The notes: a model not told the origin generated them from the letters alone. 15,595 nt of DNA from an uncultured Eubacteriales bacterium (GCA_948823415.1 CAQKRU010000021.1:1-15595), one strand, 5' to 3'. Counted from the first letter of the stretch, positions 8,370 to 14,877 are shown. A program made the numbers and translations.

Positions 8370-9554
8370 ATGCCATTTGAGTTGGAAAATAATTTGGATA
8401 ATATAGTTCAGATCAAGGTTATAGGAGTAGGTGGCGGCGGCGGCAATGCTCTCGATAGAATGGTGGCTTCGGGGCTTAAGTGCGTTGACTTTGTTACTGT
8501 TAATACGGACAAGCAGGCCCTGCAGCGCTCGAAGGCTGGCACTAAAATTCAAATAGGAGAAAAAATTACAAATGGAAAGGGCGCCGGATCTAAGCCGGAA
8601 ATCGGCCAGAAATCGGCAGAAGAAAGCCGTGAGGAAATCGCCCAAGCCATAAAAGGAACGGACATGGTCTTCATCACAGCCGGAATGGGCGGCGGAACTG
8701 GTACGGGAGCAGCTCCAGTTGTTGCTAAAATCGCTAGGGAAATGGGCATTTTGACTATTGGAATCGTGACGAAGCCATTTGCGTTTGAGGGTAAGCGAAG
8801 AATGGAGCAGGCCGAAAACGGGATCGCTAACCTTAGAGAACACGTGGATTCTTTGGTGATAATCCCGAACGAACGGCTAAAATACGCCAGCGAGCAGAGG
8901 ATAACGCTGCTTAATGCCTTTTCTGTCGCGGACGATGTTTTGCGTCAAGGCGTGCAGAGCATTTCGGACTTAATCTTGTTGCCGGGCCTTGTTAACCTGG
9001 ACTTTGCGGACGTAACTGCCGTTATGAAGGACGCCGGGTACGCGCATATGGGCGTTGGAAGGGCTTCTGGTAAGGACAAAGCCGAAGCGGCGGCCAATAT
9101 GGCGATCTCGAGCCCGCTTTTGGAGACGGCGATAAACGGCGCAAAGGGCGTCATAATAAACATCACTTCTTCGCCGGACATTGGCTTGGATGAGATTGAA
9201 ACGGCTTCTACGATGATTGCAGAGCAGGCCGACCAAGAGGCAAACATCATATGGGGTGCGGCTTTTGACGAAAACATGGAAGACGAAATGAGCGTCACTG
9301 TGATTGCTACAGGTTTCTCCGACGTATCGAGTCCAAAGTCTGACCCAAAGTTAGCCTATGCAGGCAAATTTGTTAATAATAAAAATGAAAAACATCCGAT
9401 TACTGCGGGGGCAAGCAGTAACTCAGAAAGCAAAAGTAGCGATGATTCGGAAAAGTACCTAAAAGAGACCAGGCCCGGCCAAGCTGTGAGCTTTGAGGAA
9501 GAGGACGACACCTTTTACGATATAATGTCAATCTTTAACCGCAAGCAAAATTAA
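8370..9554 (+). CDS. ftsZ: Cell division protein FtsZ
   Basis: FtsZ is the tubulin-like GTPase that polymerises into the Z ring and recruits the divisome. ATG 8370 has a perfect AGGAGG at 8356-8361 with an 8-nt gap. The 394-aa product has the nucleotide-binding GGGGGNA loop near 21-27, the tubulin signature GGGTGTG at 107-113, and the T7 synergy loop NLDFAD at 209-214 that supplies the GTP-hydrolysing acidic residues in the partner subunit. After about residue 325 comes a variable Ser/Lys/Glu-rich linker and an acidic tail. The final peptide (FYDIMSIFNRKQN) lacks the Pro-x-Phe-Leu of the usual C-terminal conserved peptide that binds FtsA and SepF. No ftsA is adjacent. A hairpin terminator follows at once, so ftsZ ends the plus-strand run. 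Confidence 0.98.
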   Translation: MPFELENNLDNIVQIKVIGVGGGGGNALDRMVASGLKCVDFVTVNTDKQALQRSKAGTKIQIGEKITNGKGAGSKPEIGQKSAEESREEIAQAIKGTDMVFITAGMGGGTGTGAAPVVAKIAREMGILTIGIVTKPFAFEGKRRMEQAENGIANLREHVDSLVIIPNERLKYASEQRITLLNAFSVADDVLRQGVQSISDLILLPGLVNLDFADVTAVMKDAGYAHMGVGRASGKDKAEAAANMAISSPLLETAINGAKGVIINITSSPDIGLDEIETASTMIAEQADQEANIIWGAAFDENMEDEMSVTVIATGFSDVSSPKSDPKLAYAGKFVNNKNEKHPITAGASSNSESKSSDDSEKYLKETRPGQAVSFEEEDDTFYDIMSIFNRKQN

Positions 9555-9583
9555 AGCTGTGGAGGCACATTGGCGCATGGCAC

Positions 9584-9622
9584 AAAAATAAACCCGCACT
9601 AAATCTAAGTGCGGGCTTTTTT
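9584..9622. terminator. bidirectional intrinsic terminator between ftsZ and spoVS
   Basis: CCCGCACT (9593-9600) and AGTGCGGG (9608-9615) form a perfect 8-bp stem with a 7-base loop, followed by C and six T on the plus strand. On the other strand the stem is followed by a T-rich tract (complement of the A-rich 9584-9592). It lies between convergent genes and can serve both. Confidence 0.9.
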
Positions 9623-9644
9623 GTTTGCTGCTTACGATAATTGC

Positions 9645-9905
9645 TTATTTCGTTTCTACCACGAGTTTAACGGCTGTGCGGTCCTCGCCATCGATGGTGA
9701 CGTTCACGAATGCCGGGATGCAAATCAGCTCGACCCCGGTGGGTGCCAGATACCCTCGCGCAATGGCGATGGCTTTGATGGCCTGATTAACCGCGCTGGC
9801 TCCAACTGCCTGAATTTCTACAGAATTATGTTCACGTATAACGCCAGCAATCGCGCCAGCAACGGAATTTGGAGCCGACTTTGACGAAACTTTTAGAATT
9901 TCCAT
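9645..9905 (-). CDS. spoVS: Stage V sporulation protein S
   Basis: SpoVS is a small Alba-fold-like protein (86 aa, the same length as in Bacillus subtilis). There it affects progression beyond stage V, spore coat assembly and septation-linked events; its biochemical activity is not settled. The sequence is near-canonical: MEILKVSSKSAPNSVAGAIA at the start, then IQAVGASAVNQAIKAIAIARG, split here as IQAVGASAVNQ and IKAIAIARG, and ELICIPAF and IDGEDRTAVKL near the end. A strong GGAGGA ribosome site (9917-9912 on the minus strand) lies 6 nt from the ATG. It is downstream of ymdB on the same strand, as in B. subtilis (ymdB-spoVS), but 212 bases away, leaving room for its own promoter. It converges on ftsZ. 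Confidence 0.97.
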   Translation of the reverse strand: MEILKVSSKSAPNSVAGAIAGVIREHNSVEIQAVGASAVNQAIKAIAIARGYLAPTGVELICIPAFVNVTIDGEDRTAVKLVVETK

Positions 9906-9997
9906 ATTAAATCCTCCATTTTTAGTATTATATTACGTCTTCAATAATATAATATATGCAATTTTTATATTTTGCAATAGATTTTTGAATAAAATTT

Positions 9998-10027
9998 ATA
10001 TTATTTTTCATTTTCGTTAAATCCTAT
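9998..10027 (-). promoter_or_regulatory. possible sigma-H-like promoter for spoVS
   Basis: On the minus strand ATAGGATTT (10027-10019) matches the sigma-H -35 pattern RnAGGAwwW. It is followed after 12 bases by AAATAATAT, where TAAT stands for the expected GAAT, ending near 9998. Bacillus subtilis spoVS is known to be sigma-H dependent. The -10 is imperfect and the start would be about 90 bases from the gene, so this is tentative. Confidence 0.22.
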
Positions 10028-10117
10028 CGAAAGACAGGGTAATTTTTTATTATTTGCCAAGGGAGCAAAAATAAACAACAATTTATCACAAATATTTTGT
10101 GCGAAATTTGCATAAAA

Positions 10118-10894
10118 TTATCCAGTAATTGTCAGACGATTTACACTTTGCGTTTTTTTGGTAGACTCATCAATGTCAAAAATTATACAATCCACCTTAC
10201 ATTTTCCAGTTGCGTTTTCAAACCGAACGGGCATTTTTGTCTTAATCTTCCTAATCACCAGGTCAACCCGCACGCCAAGGGCAGAGTCAATCACGCCAGC
10301 CATGCCAACGTCAGTAATGTAGCCGGTTCCGCGCGGAAGGATGCATTCGTCGGCGGTGGGAACGTGAGTGTGCGTGCCAAAAAGGGCAGAGATCCGGCCG
10401 TCAAGATAAAACCCTAAAGCTCGCTTTTCGGAAGTCGCTTCGGCATGGAAGTCCACAATGACAATGGCGTCGCTACCGGCATTTGCAAGGATCCGATCGG
10501 CGGTTTTAAAGGGACAATCGAGATTCTCCATAAATATTGTGCCCATAAGATTGATGACAACCACCTTGTTTTTGTTGACGTCCAGGGTGCAAACGCCGCT
10601 GCCGGGGGTGCTTCTGGAGGGGTAGTTAGCCGGCCGAATCAGGCGAGGCTCGCTGCCAAAGGTTTTAAAAATCTCGCGCCGTCTAAAAGAGTGATTCCCC
10701 GCCGTGATGACGTCCACACCACTTTTAAAAAGATAATCGGCAGAAAATGGAGTAATCCCGTTCCCGTCGGCCGAATTTTCTCCATTCGCAATAACCAAAT
10801 CTATTCCATGCGCTTTTCTCAAGCCGGCAAGCTGTTCCCGCAAAAAATTACAACCGATGCTGCCCACAACATCGCCAATAGCAAGCACTTTCAT
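10118..10894 (-). CDS. ymdB: YmdB-family metallophosphoesterase (2',3'-cyclic nucleotide phosphodiesterase)
   Basis: YmdB is a dinuclear metal phosphodiesterase. In Bacillus subtilis it hydrolyses 2',3'-cyclic nucleotides and influences biofilm formation and late developmental decisions. The 258-aa product has all metal ligands at the same numbers as the Bacillus protein: D8 (IGDVVG), E39 (NGENSA), N67 and H68 (AGNHSF), H150 (DFHAEATSEK), H175 and H177 (GTHTHVPTAD). It is soluble, without signal or membrane helix. AAGGG at 10908-10904 is 9 nt from the ATG. It follows dpaB on the same strand after 87 bases, with a probable promoter of its own, and precedes spoVS, conserving the ymdB-spoVS order. 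The usual upstream partner rny is not here. Confidence 0.93.
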   Translation of the reverse strand: MKVLAIGDVVGSIGCNFLREQLAGLRKAHGIDLVIANGENSADGNGITPFSADYLFKSGVDVITAGNHSFRRREIFKTFGSEPRLIRPANYPSRSTPGSGVCTLDVNKNKVVVINLMGTIFMENLDCPFKTADRILANAGSDAIVIVDFHAEATSEKRALGFYLDGRISALFGTHTHVPTADECILPRGTGYITDVGMAGVIDSALGVRVDLVIRKIKTKMPVRFENATGKCKVDCIIFDIDESTKKTQSVNRLTITG

Positions 10895-10926
10895 TACAAT
10901 CAGCCCTTTTCAATGCATTATTTAAA

Positions 10927-10935
10927 ATTATACCA
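10927..10935 (-). promoter_or_regulatory. extended -10 promoter for ymdB
   Basis: On the minus strand TGGTATAAT (10935-10927) is an exact TGn-TATAAT. No convincing -35 lies 17-18 bases upstream. The predicted start is near 10920, about 26 nt before ymdB, so ymdB probably need not rely on the dpaAB transcript. Confidence 0.5.
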
Positions 10936-10981
10936 TAAAGTCACCAAAAAAGCGACGCGCAGTGCGTTTAAAAAAGGTAAG

Positions 10982-11554
10982 CTATCTAAAAAGTGGCTGA
11001 ATTTGGTAGCCCATAAATGCCGACTCCATCGCCGGAACGATAAGATCAAAGTGCGCGACCAAGGAGGCTGGCTTTTTGATGGGATCATCTTGGGACATGG
11101 GCACAAAATAAAAATTTTTTCTGCTAAGCATAGCACCAAGATTCTGAGCGCATCCGGCCAGTCCGTCGTTTGTGGCAAGCGCGATCAGAACGGGACGCTG
11201 GCCTCGCAGGTGAGATTTTACGGCCATCGTTACAGATGTGTCTATTGTAGAATTTGTGAGCTTACTTAGAGTATTCCCGGTGCACGGCGCAATAATCATG
11301 ATGTCCGTTAATTTTTTGGGCCCAATCGGCTCCGCCCGCTCTATTGTGTGGATTATCTCTTTTTGACAGATGCTCTCTATTTTTTTTCGAAAGTCCGCGG
11401 CCTTGCCAAATCTGGTGTCGGTGGAGTACGCGGTGTGAGACATAATGGGTAAAACGTCGTACCCCGAGTCTGCCAGCAGTTCCATTTGAGGGATAGCCCT
11501 TGAAAACGTGCAAAACGAGCCGCACATAGCAAAGCCGACCTTTATATCGATCAT
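10982..11554 (-). CDS. spoVFB: Dipicolinate synthase subunit B
   Basis: Subunit B (DpaB) works with DpaA in the sporulating mother cell to oxidise dihydrodipicolinate-pathway intermediate to dipicolinic acid, the spore-core Ca chelator that gives heat resistance. The 190-aa protein has a flavoprotein-like Rossmann fold: VGFAMCGSFCTF at the start, STDTRFGKA, IIAPCTGNTLSKLTNSTIDT in the middle and the QDDPIKKPASLVAHF segment near the end, all typical of SpoVFB. Its ATG overlaps the dpaA stop by 4 bases (ATGA), and a very strong GAGGAGGG lies at 11568-11561, 6 nt upstream inside dpaA. This marks a two-gene translationally coupled operon. The asd/dapG/dapA genes found next to it in Bacillus are absent. 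Confidence 0.95.
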   Translation of the reverse strand: MIDIKVGFAMCGSFCTFSRAIPQMELLADSGYDVLPIMSHTAYSTDTRFGKAADFRKKIESICQKEIIHTIERAEPIGPKKLTDIMIIAPCTGNTLSKLTNSTIDTSVTMAVKSHLRGQRPVLIALATNDGLAGCAQNLGAMLSRKNFYFVPMSQDDPIKKPASLVAHFDLIVPAMESAFMGYQIQPLFR

Positions 11555-12432
11555 AATTGACCCTCCTCAATCATGTTGTATATCGTGTTTTTTATGATTT
11601 CTCCGGCCGCCCGCGGCGCAACCTTGCCGGGTAACGCCAAAGCCTGTATCGCCTTGATTTTAAGCTTCCTAGCAGCGTCAAAGTCAACTCCACCGGGCAG
11701 AGAAGCTAAGTCGATTATAACTGCGTTTTTGGGGAGCCTAGCAAGAACATCAGCGTCAAAAATCAAGCTTGGAATAGTGTTAAAAATAATGTCAAAGTCC
11801 ACACTGCCGGCGCTTGCAGAAGCAAGACTTGCCGTCAGCACGGCCGAGTAGCCCAGCAAATTTATCCAAGCAATGTCTTTGGGCTTTCTAGCGCTAGCCG
11901 TAACCTTGGCACCGATCCCTTTCAACATTTTGCTCAAAACCTTGCCGATCCGCCCAAACCCTGTAACCAGGCACCGGGAACCATTAATAGTCCCGCTGTA
12001 TTCTTGCATAGCGATTTGGATGGCCCCTTCTGCCGTAGGGATGGCGTTATTCACGGCGAATTCTTCTCTTTTAGAATAATCATATAACTGCATGTTGCTA
12101 AAGATCGGGCTGGCGGCGATTAAGTCTTCGGCCCTTGCGCAGAATATTTTTTTGTCAAACATAGTTTTAGCGAATTCATCGTCAACCGCGATTTGTGTAC
12201 GAGAGTGCGGTGCGTTCAAATAGCCATCCGAAGTAGTTGCAGGCACCGGCAGGATGATATAATCGCTCATTTTTACAGCGTCTTTTAAACTTGCCGTTGT
12301 GATGCCGCTTTTCAGGCCAGCATTTTCAAACCCAACAGCGCAAACATTATAGCCGTCCGACAAAATACTTTCAGCCATCGCCACCTGGCGCTTGTCGCCC
12401 CCAACTATTGCAAAAGTATCTATGCCACTCAT
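11551..12432 (-). CDS. spoVFA: Dipicolinate synthase subunit A
   Basis: Subunit A (DpaA) is the NAD(P)-binding oxidoreductase half of dipicolinate synthase. The 293-aa protein has an N-terminal family region beginning with VGGDKRQ (10-16) and a C-terminal dehydrogenase-like Rossmann domain with GFGRIG at 158-163. Further family features are VPATTSDG and the late DLASLPGGVDFDAARK and ALALPGKVAPRAAG segments. GGAGGT at 12446-12441 is 8 nt from the ATG. It leads the minus-strand block and is divergent from murC. A sigma-K-like promoter pattern sits just upstream, fitting mother-cell expression known for spoVF in Bacillus subtilis. Presence of dpaAB distinguishes this organism from clostridia that lack SpoVF and make dipicolinate another way. 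Confidence 0.96.
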   Translation of the reverse strand: MSGIDTFAIVGGDKRQVAMAESILSDGYNVCAVGFENAGLKSGITTASLKDAVKMSDYIILPVPATTSDGYLNAPHSRTQIAVDDEFAKTMFDKKIFCARAEDLIAASPIFSNMQLYDYSKREEFAVNNAIPTAEGAIQIAMQEYSGTINGSRCLVTGFGRIGKVLSKMLKGIGAKVTASARKPKDIAWINLLGYSAVLTASLASASAGSVDFDIIFNTIPSLIFDADVLARLPKNAVIIDLASLPGGVDFDAARKLKIKAIQALALPGKVAPRAAGEIIKNTIYNMIEEGQL

Positions 12433-12457
12433 ATTGCCTTACCTCCATCATTCACAA

Positions 12458-12485
12458 CATAATATGGCCGCGGAGGAACGCTTGT
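12458..12485 (-). promoter_or_regulatory. sigma-K-like promoter for dpaAB
   Basis: On the minus strand AC (12485-12484) is followed by a 17-base spacer and CATATTATG (12466-12458). The sigma-K consensus is AC, 16-17 bases, CATAnnnTA, so only the last base deviates. The start would fall near 12451, a few bases before the ribosome site. The motif carries little information, but position and gene identity agree. Confidence 0.4.
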
Positions 12486-12573
12486 TACAACAACAGACAA
12501 AACGAGGGTATCACATTTTATGGGCATATAATCAAAAAAGCAAAAAACTATTTATTTCTGGGCAAAACCGCAA

Positions 12574-12579
12574 TATAAT
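12574..12579 (+). promoter_or_regulatory. possible -10 element for murC
   Basis: TATAAT occurs at 12574-12579, 54 bases before the murC start. No recognisable -35 lies 16-18 bases upstream and there is no TG extension. A second TATAAT at 12527-12532 is equally unsupported. This is the best candidate in the 201-base divergent gap. Confidence 0.3.
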
Positions 12580-12633
12580 AGTACTATGGAGCGTGAAAGC
12601 TGTTTTTAATTTAACAAAAGGTGTGAAAATAGG

Positions 12634-14010
12634 TTGAGTAATATTGAGAATATTTTGAATAACGCAAAGAACATACATTTCATCGGGATAGGCGGCTCCG
12701 GCATGTGCCCCATGGCAGAGATTCTGCTGGACAAAGGCTACAATATAACAGGGTCCGACAATTATATCTCGGATACCCTGCAAAGGCTCATAGACAAGGG
12801 AATGAAGGTCTACACAGAGCATAGCGCCGCAAACGTGAATGGAGCCGAATTGGTGGTATACTCGGCCGCAATAAAAGAAGACAATGTGGAGAGGGTAGAG
12901 GCCGCAAAGAGAGGGCTCCCATGCATAGAGCGCGCAGTGATGCTGGGGCTTTTGTGCGCAAAATATAAGAATACCGTAGCAGTGTCGGGCACGCACGGCA
13001 AAACCACCACCACCGCGATGATAACTCAGATTTTAACGATGGCAAAAAAAGATCCAAGTGCGATAATCGGCGGAAAGCTGCCGGCAATAAACGGTAACAG
13101 CAGAACGGGCAAGTCGGACATAATCGTGTGCGAAGCGTGCGAGTATGTGGACTCATTTTTGCAGATCACGCCGTCGATAGCGGTAATAACGAACGTGGAG
13201 GCGGATCACCTTGACTATTTTGGAAACCTCGAGAATGTGATAAACTCGTTCAACAAATTTGCGAAAAAGGCCACAGAGCTCGTCGTCATAAACGGAGAAG
13301 ATGAAAATTCTGTCCTTGCGGCGAAAAACGCGACAGCAACGGTCGTGACTTTTGGCGAGTCGAAGGATAATGACTATTATGCCGAGAATATTTCTGAAGA
13401 AAACGTGGCCTTCCCAAGCTTTGATTTGATGAAAGGCGGAAAGAAGCTTGCAGCGATAAAACTAGCAGTGCCGGGCAAATATAATGTTTATAATGCACTC
13501 GCTGCAGCCACAGTTGCCGATTGCTTAGGGGTTTCGCCAGGTGACATAGCCAAAGCGCTTGGCGAGTTTACCGGAGTGCATCGCCGGTTTGAAGTGCTTG
13601 GCCGGCCCCATGGTATCACCGTTGCGGACGATTTTGCGCATCACCCAACGGAGATAACCTCGGTGCTGACGGCCGCTAAAAAAATGGGATTCAAGCGTGT
13701 TATCGCGGTATTTCAGCCGCACACATATTCTCGCACGGCGGCATTTCTGGACGAATTTGCAGAATCGCTATCCATTGCGGATATTACTGTTTTGTCCGAG
13801 ATCTTGGCCGTTCGCGAGGTAAACACCTATGACATTAAGTCCGAAGACCTGGCGGCAAAGCTTGAGAACTGCATATGCCTGCGCACGTTCGAGGAAATCA
13901 CAGACTGCATCGAAAAAATAGCAGAGCCCGGGGACTTAGTCCTGACCATGGGCGGGGGCAATGTGTACGTCTGCGCAAATATGATTCTGAAGAGGCTTAA
14001 AGAAAAATAG
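12634..14010 (+). CDS. murC: UDP-N-acetylmuramate--L-alanine ligase MurC
   Basis: MurC adds L-alanine to UDP-MurNAc with ATP, the first amino-acid step of the stem peptide, in the cytoplasm. The start is TTG 12634 (458 aa), with AAAGGTG at 12617-12623, 10 nt upstream. The next downstream Met falls inside the UDP-binding loop region, so TTG is needed to keep the domain. The N-terminal UDP-MurNAc Rossmann domain has GIGGSGM at 18-24 and the ATP loop is GTHGKTTTT at 119-127. CEACEYVDSFL, ITNVEADHLDYFGN and the C-terminal DDFAHHPTEI are typical of MurC rather than MurD, MurE or MurF. It is separated from the rest of the wall cluster by the minus-strand sporulation block and ends at a hairpin shared with the convergent neighbour. 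Confidence 0.97.
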   Translation: MSNIENILNNAKNIHFIGIGGSGMCPMAEILLDKGYNITGSDNYISDTLQRLIDKGMKVYTEHSAANVNGAELVVYSAAIKEDNVERVEAAKRGLPCIERAVMLGLLCAKYKNTVAVSGTHGKTTTTAMITQILTMAKKDPSAIIGGKLPAINGNSRTGKSDIIVCEACEYVDSFLQITPSIAVITNVEADHLDYFGNLENVINSFNKFAKKATELVVINGEDENSVLAAKNATATVVTFGESKDNDYYAENISEENVAFPSFDLMKGGKKLAAIKLAVPGKYNVYNALAAATVADCLGVSPGDIAKALGEFTGVHRRFEVLGRPHGITVADDFAHHPTEITSVLTAAKKMGFKRVIAVFQPHTYSRTAAFLDEFAESLSIADITVLSEILAVREVNTYDIKSEDLAAKLENCICLRTFEEITDCIEKIAEPGDLVLTMGGGNVYVCANMILKRLKEK

Positions 14011-14019
14011 CAAGCAAAC

Positions 14020-14053
14020 GGCGCCGCACTATACCGCGCGGCGCCTGGTTTTA
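14020..14053. terminator. hairpin terminator between murC and the convergent gene
   Basis: GGCGCCGC (14020-14027) pairs with GCGGCGCC (14038-14045), a very GC-rich perfect 8-bp stem with a 10-base loop. Downstream on the plus strand comes only TGGTTTTA, a weak T tract; on the minus strand GTTTGCTTGC follows. Position between convergent genes supports the call. Confidence 0.65.
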
Positions 14054-14062
14054 TGCTGTAGG

Positions 14063-14725
14063 TTAAACTTTTTCAACGATAACGTTGGCGGACTTATATA
14101 TGCTGTTTGGCGGCACGACGCCGCGGACGGAACTAAGCGGATAAACGCTAGTGTTTCTGCCGATGATGGTGCCGGGGTTTAGAACCGCATTGCAACCGAC
14201 TTCGACGAAATCACCAACAATCGCACCAAACTTTTTGAGGCCCGTATCGATTCTATCGCCATTATAGAGCACCTTGACGATACTTTTGTCCGACTTGACG
14301 TTGGAGGTGATGCTCCCGGCGCCCATGTGAGCTTTGTAGCCCAAGATGGAGTCGCCGATGTAGTTGTAGTGCGGAACGTTGGCGCCATCAAAGAGAACCG
14401 AATTTTTGATTTCGGTAGAATTGCCCACCACAGCGCCCTTCCCGATTATCGCGCTCCCTCGGATATATGCACAGTGGCGGATCTCTGCACCTTCATCCAC
14501 AATAAGCGGACCATTTAGGCTGGCAGTTTGGCTTACTTTGGCGGTTTTTGCAACCCAAATGTTTTCTCCAATTTTATCATATTTTTCTGCCAAGAGTGTT
14601 TGCCCCAGCTCGACTATAAATTCAGCAATATTCGGGATTACCTCCCACGGCCATTTAACGCCGGCAAACAACTCCTTAGCGATGGTGTGCTCCAAACTTA
14701 AGAGCGCGTCTGCTTTTATCTCCAT
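14063..14725 (-). CDS. Left-handed beta-helix hexapeptide-repeat protein (GlmU C-domain-like)
   Basis: The protein (220 aa) consists mostly of imperfect hexapeptide repeats, e.g. LIVDEGAEIRHCAYIRGSAI (two turns) and later VEVGCNAVLNPGTIIGRN, the left-handed beta-helix fold of sugar-nucleotide acyltransferases. HYNYIGDSILG and MGAGSITSN resemble the acetyltransferase half of GlmU and glucose-1-phosphate thymidylyltransferase-like C-domains. Such proteins are often labelled UDP-GlcNAc pyrophosphorylase, but no N-terminal nucleotidyltransferase signature is present, so pyrophosphorylase activity is unlikely. The first 60 residues (LFAGVKWPWEVIPNIAEF) are helical and not a helix repeat. ATG 14725 is chosen because GGGGAG at 14740-14735 is 9 nt away. 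The longer TTG start at 14788 coincides with a promoter -35. The substrate is unknown; sugar-nucleotide or wall-precursor acetylation would fit the setting. Confidence 0.8.
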   Translation of the reverse strand: MEIKADALLSLEHTIAKELFAGVKWPWEVIPNIAEFIVELGQTLLAEKYDKIGENIWVAKTAKVSQTASLNGPLIVDEGAEIRHCAYIRGSAIIGKGAVVGNSTEIKNSVLFDGANVPHYNYIGDSILGYKAHMGAGSITSNVKSDKSIVKVLYNGDRIDTGLKKFGAIVGDFVEVGCNAVLNPGTIIGRNTSVYPLSSVRGVVPPNSIYKSANVIVEKV

Positions 14726-14759
14726 TTTCAAAATCTCCCCACGTTTCGTAGTAACTTCA

Positions 14760-14788
14760 ATTATATCAGTTGACTTTTTGAAACTCAA
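14760..14788 (-). promoter_or_regulatory. promoter of the beta-helix protein gene
   Basis: On the minus strand TTGAGT (14788-14783), a 17-base spacer, and TATAAT (14765-14760) preceded by TGA form a good extended -10 sigma-A promoter. Predicted start is near 14753, about 28 nt before the ATG at 14725. It interlocks with the divergent promoter at 14770-14798. Confidence 0.7.
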
Positions 14789-14798
14789 GTGATATAAT
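14770..14798 (+). promoter_or_regulatory. promoter of tRNA-Val
   Basis: TTGACT at 14770-14775 (5 of 6), a 17-base spacer, and TATAAT at 14793-14798 preceded by TGA form a near-consensus extended -10 promoter. The start would be near 14805, leaving a 73-nt leader before the tRNA. The two -10 elements of this divergent pair are mirror images within 9-bp inverted repeats. Confidence 0.75.
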
Positions 14799-14877
14799 AA
14801 AATAAGGCCGAAAGGCGCGTCATGCGGTGTTTTTTGTGACGTATTATAGAATATAAATTTTGCGCGATATTTGTTCC

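Noticed and set aside
7800..8843. 347-aa minus-strand open frame over ftsQ-ftsZ
   Set aside because: It crosses two real genes and the AT-rich promoter gap, and shows no family motif or ribosome site.
9561..9602. Ten-codon TTG frame with GGAGG after ftsZ
   Set aside because: It ends inside the terminator hairpin and is too short to be credible.
10087..10101. Palindrome CACAAA-TAT-TTTGTG downstream of ymdB
   Set aside because: The stem is AT-rich and only 6 bp with a 3-base loop and no following T tract; not a convincing terminator or operator.
10945..10975. Possible terminator after dpaB
   Set aside because: On the minus strand a 4-bp ACGC/GCGT stem precedes six T, but the stem is too short for a confident call.
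10445..11269. 274-aa plus-strand open frame over ymdB and dpaB
   Set aside because: It is antisense to two genes with intact motifs. Its protein has no coherent domain.
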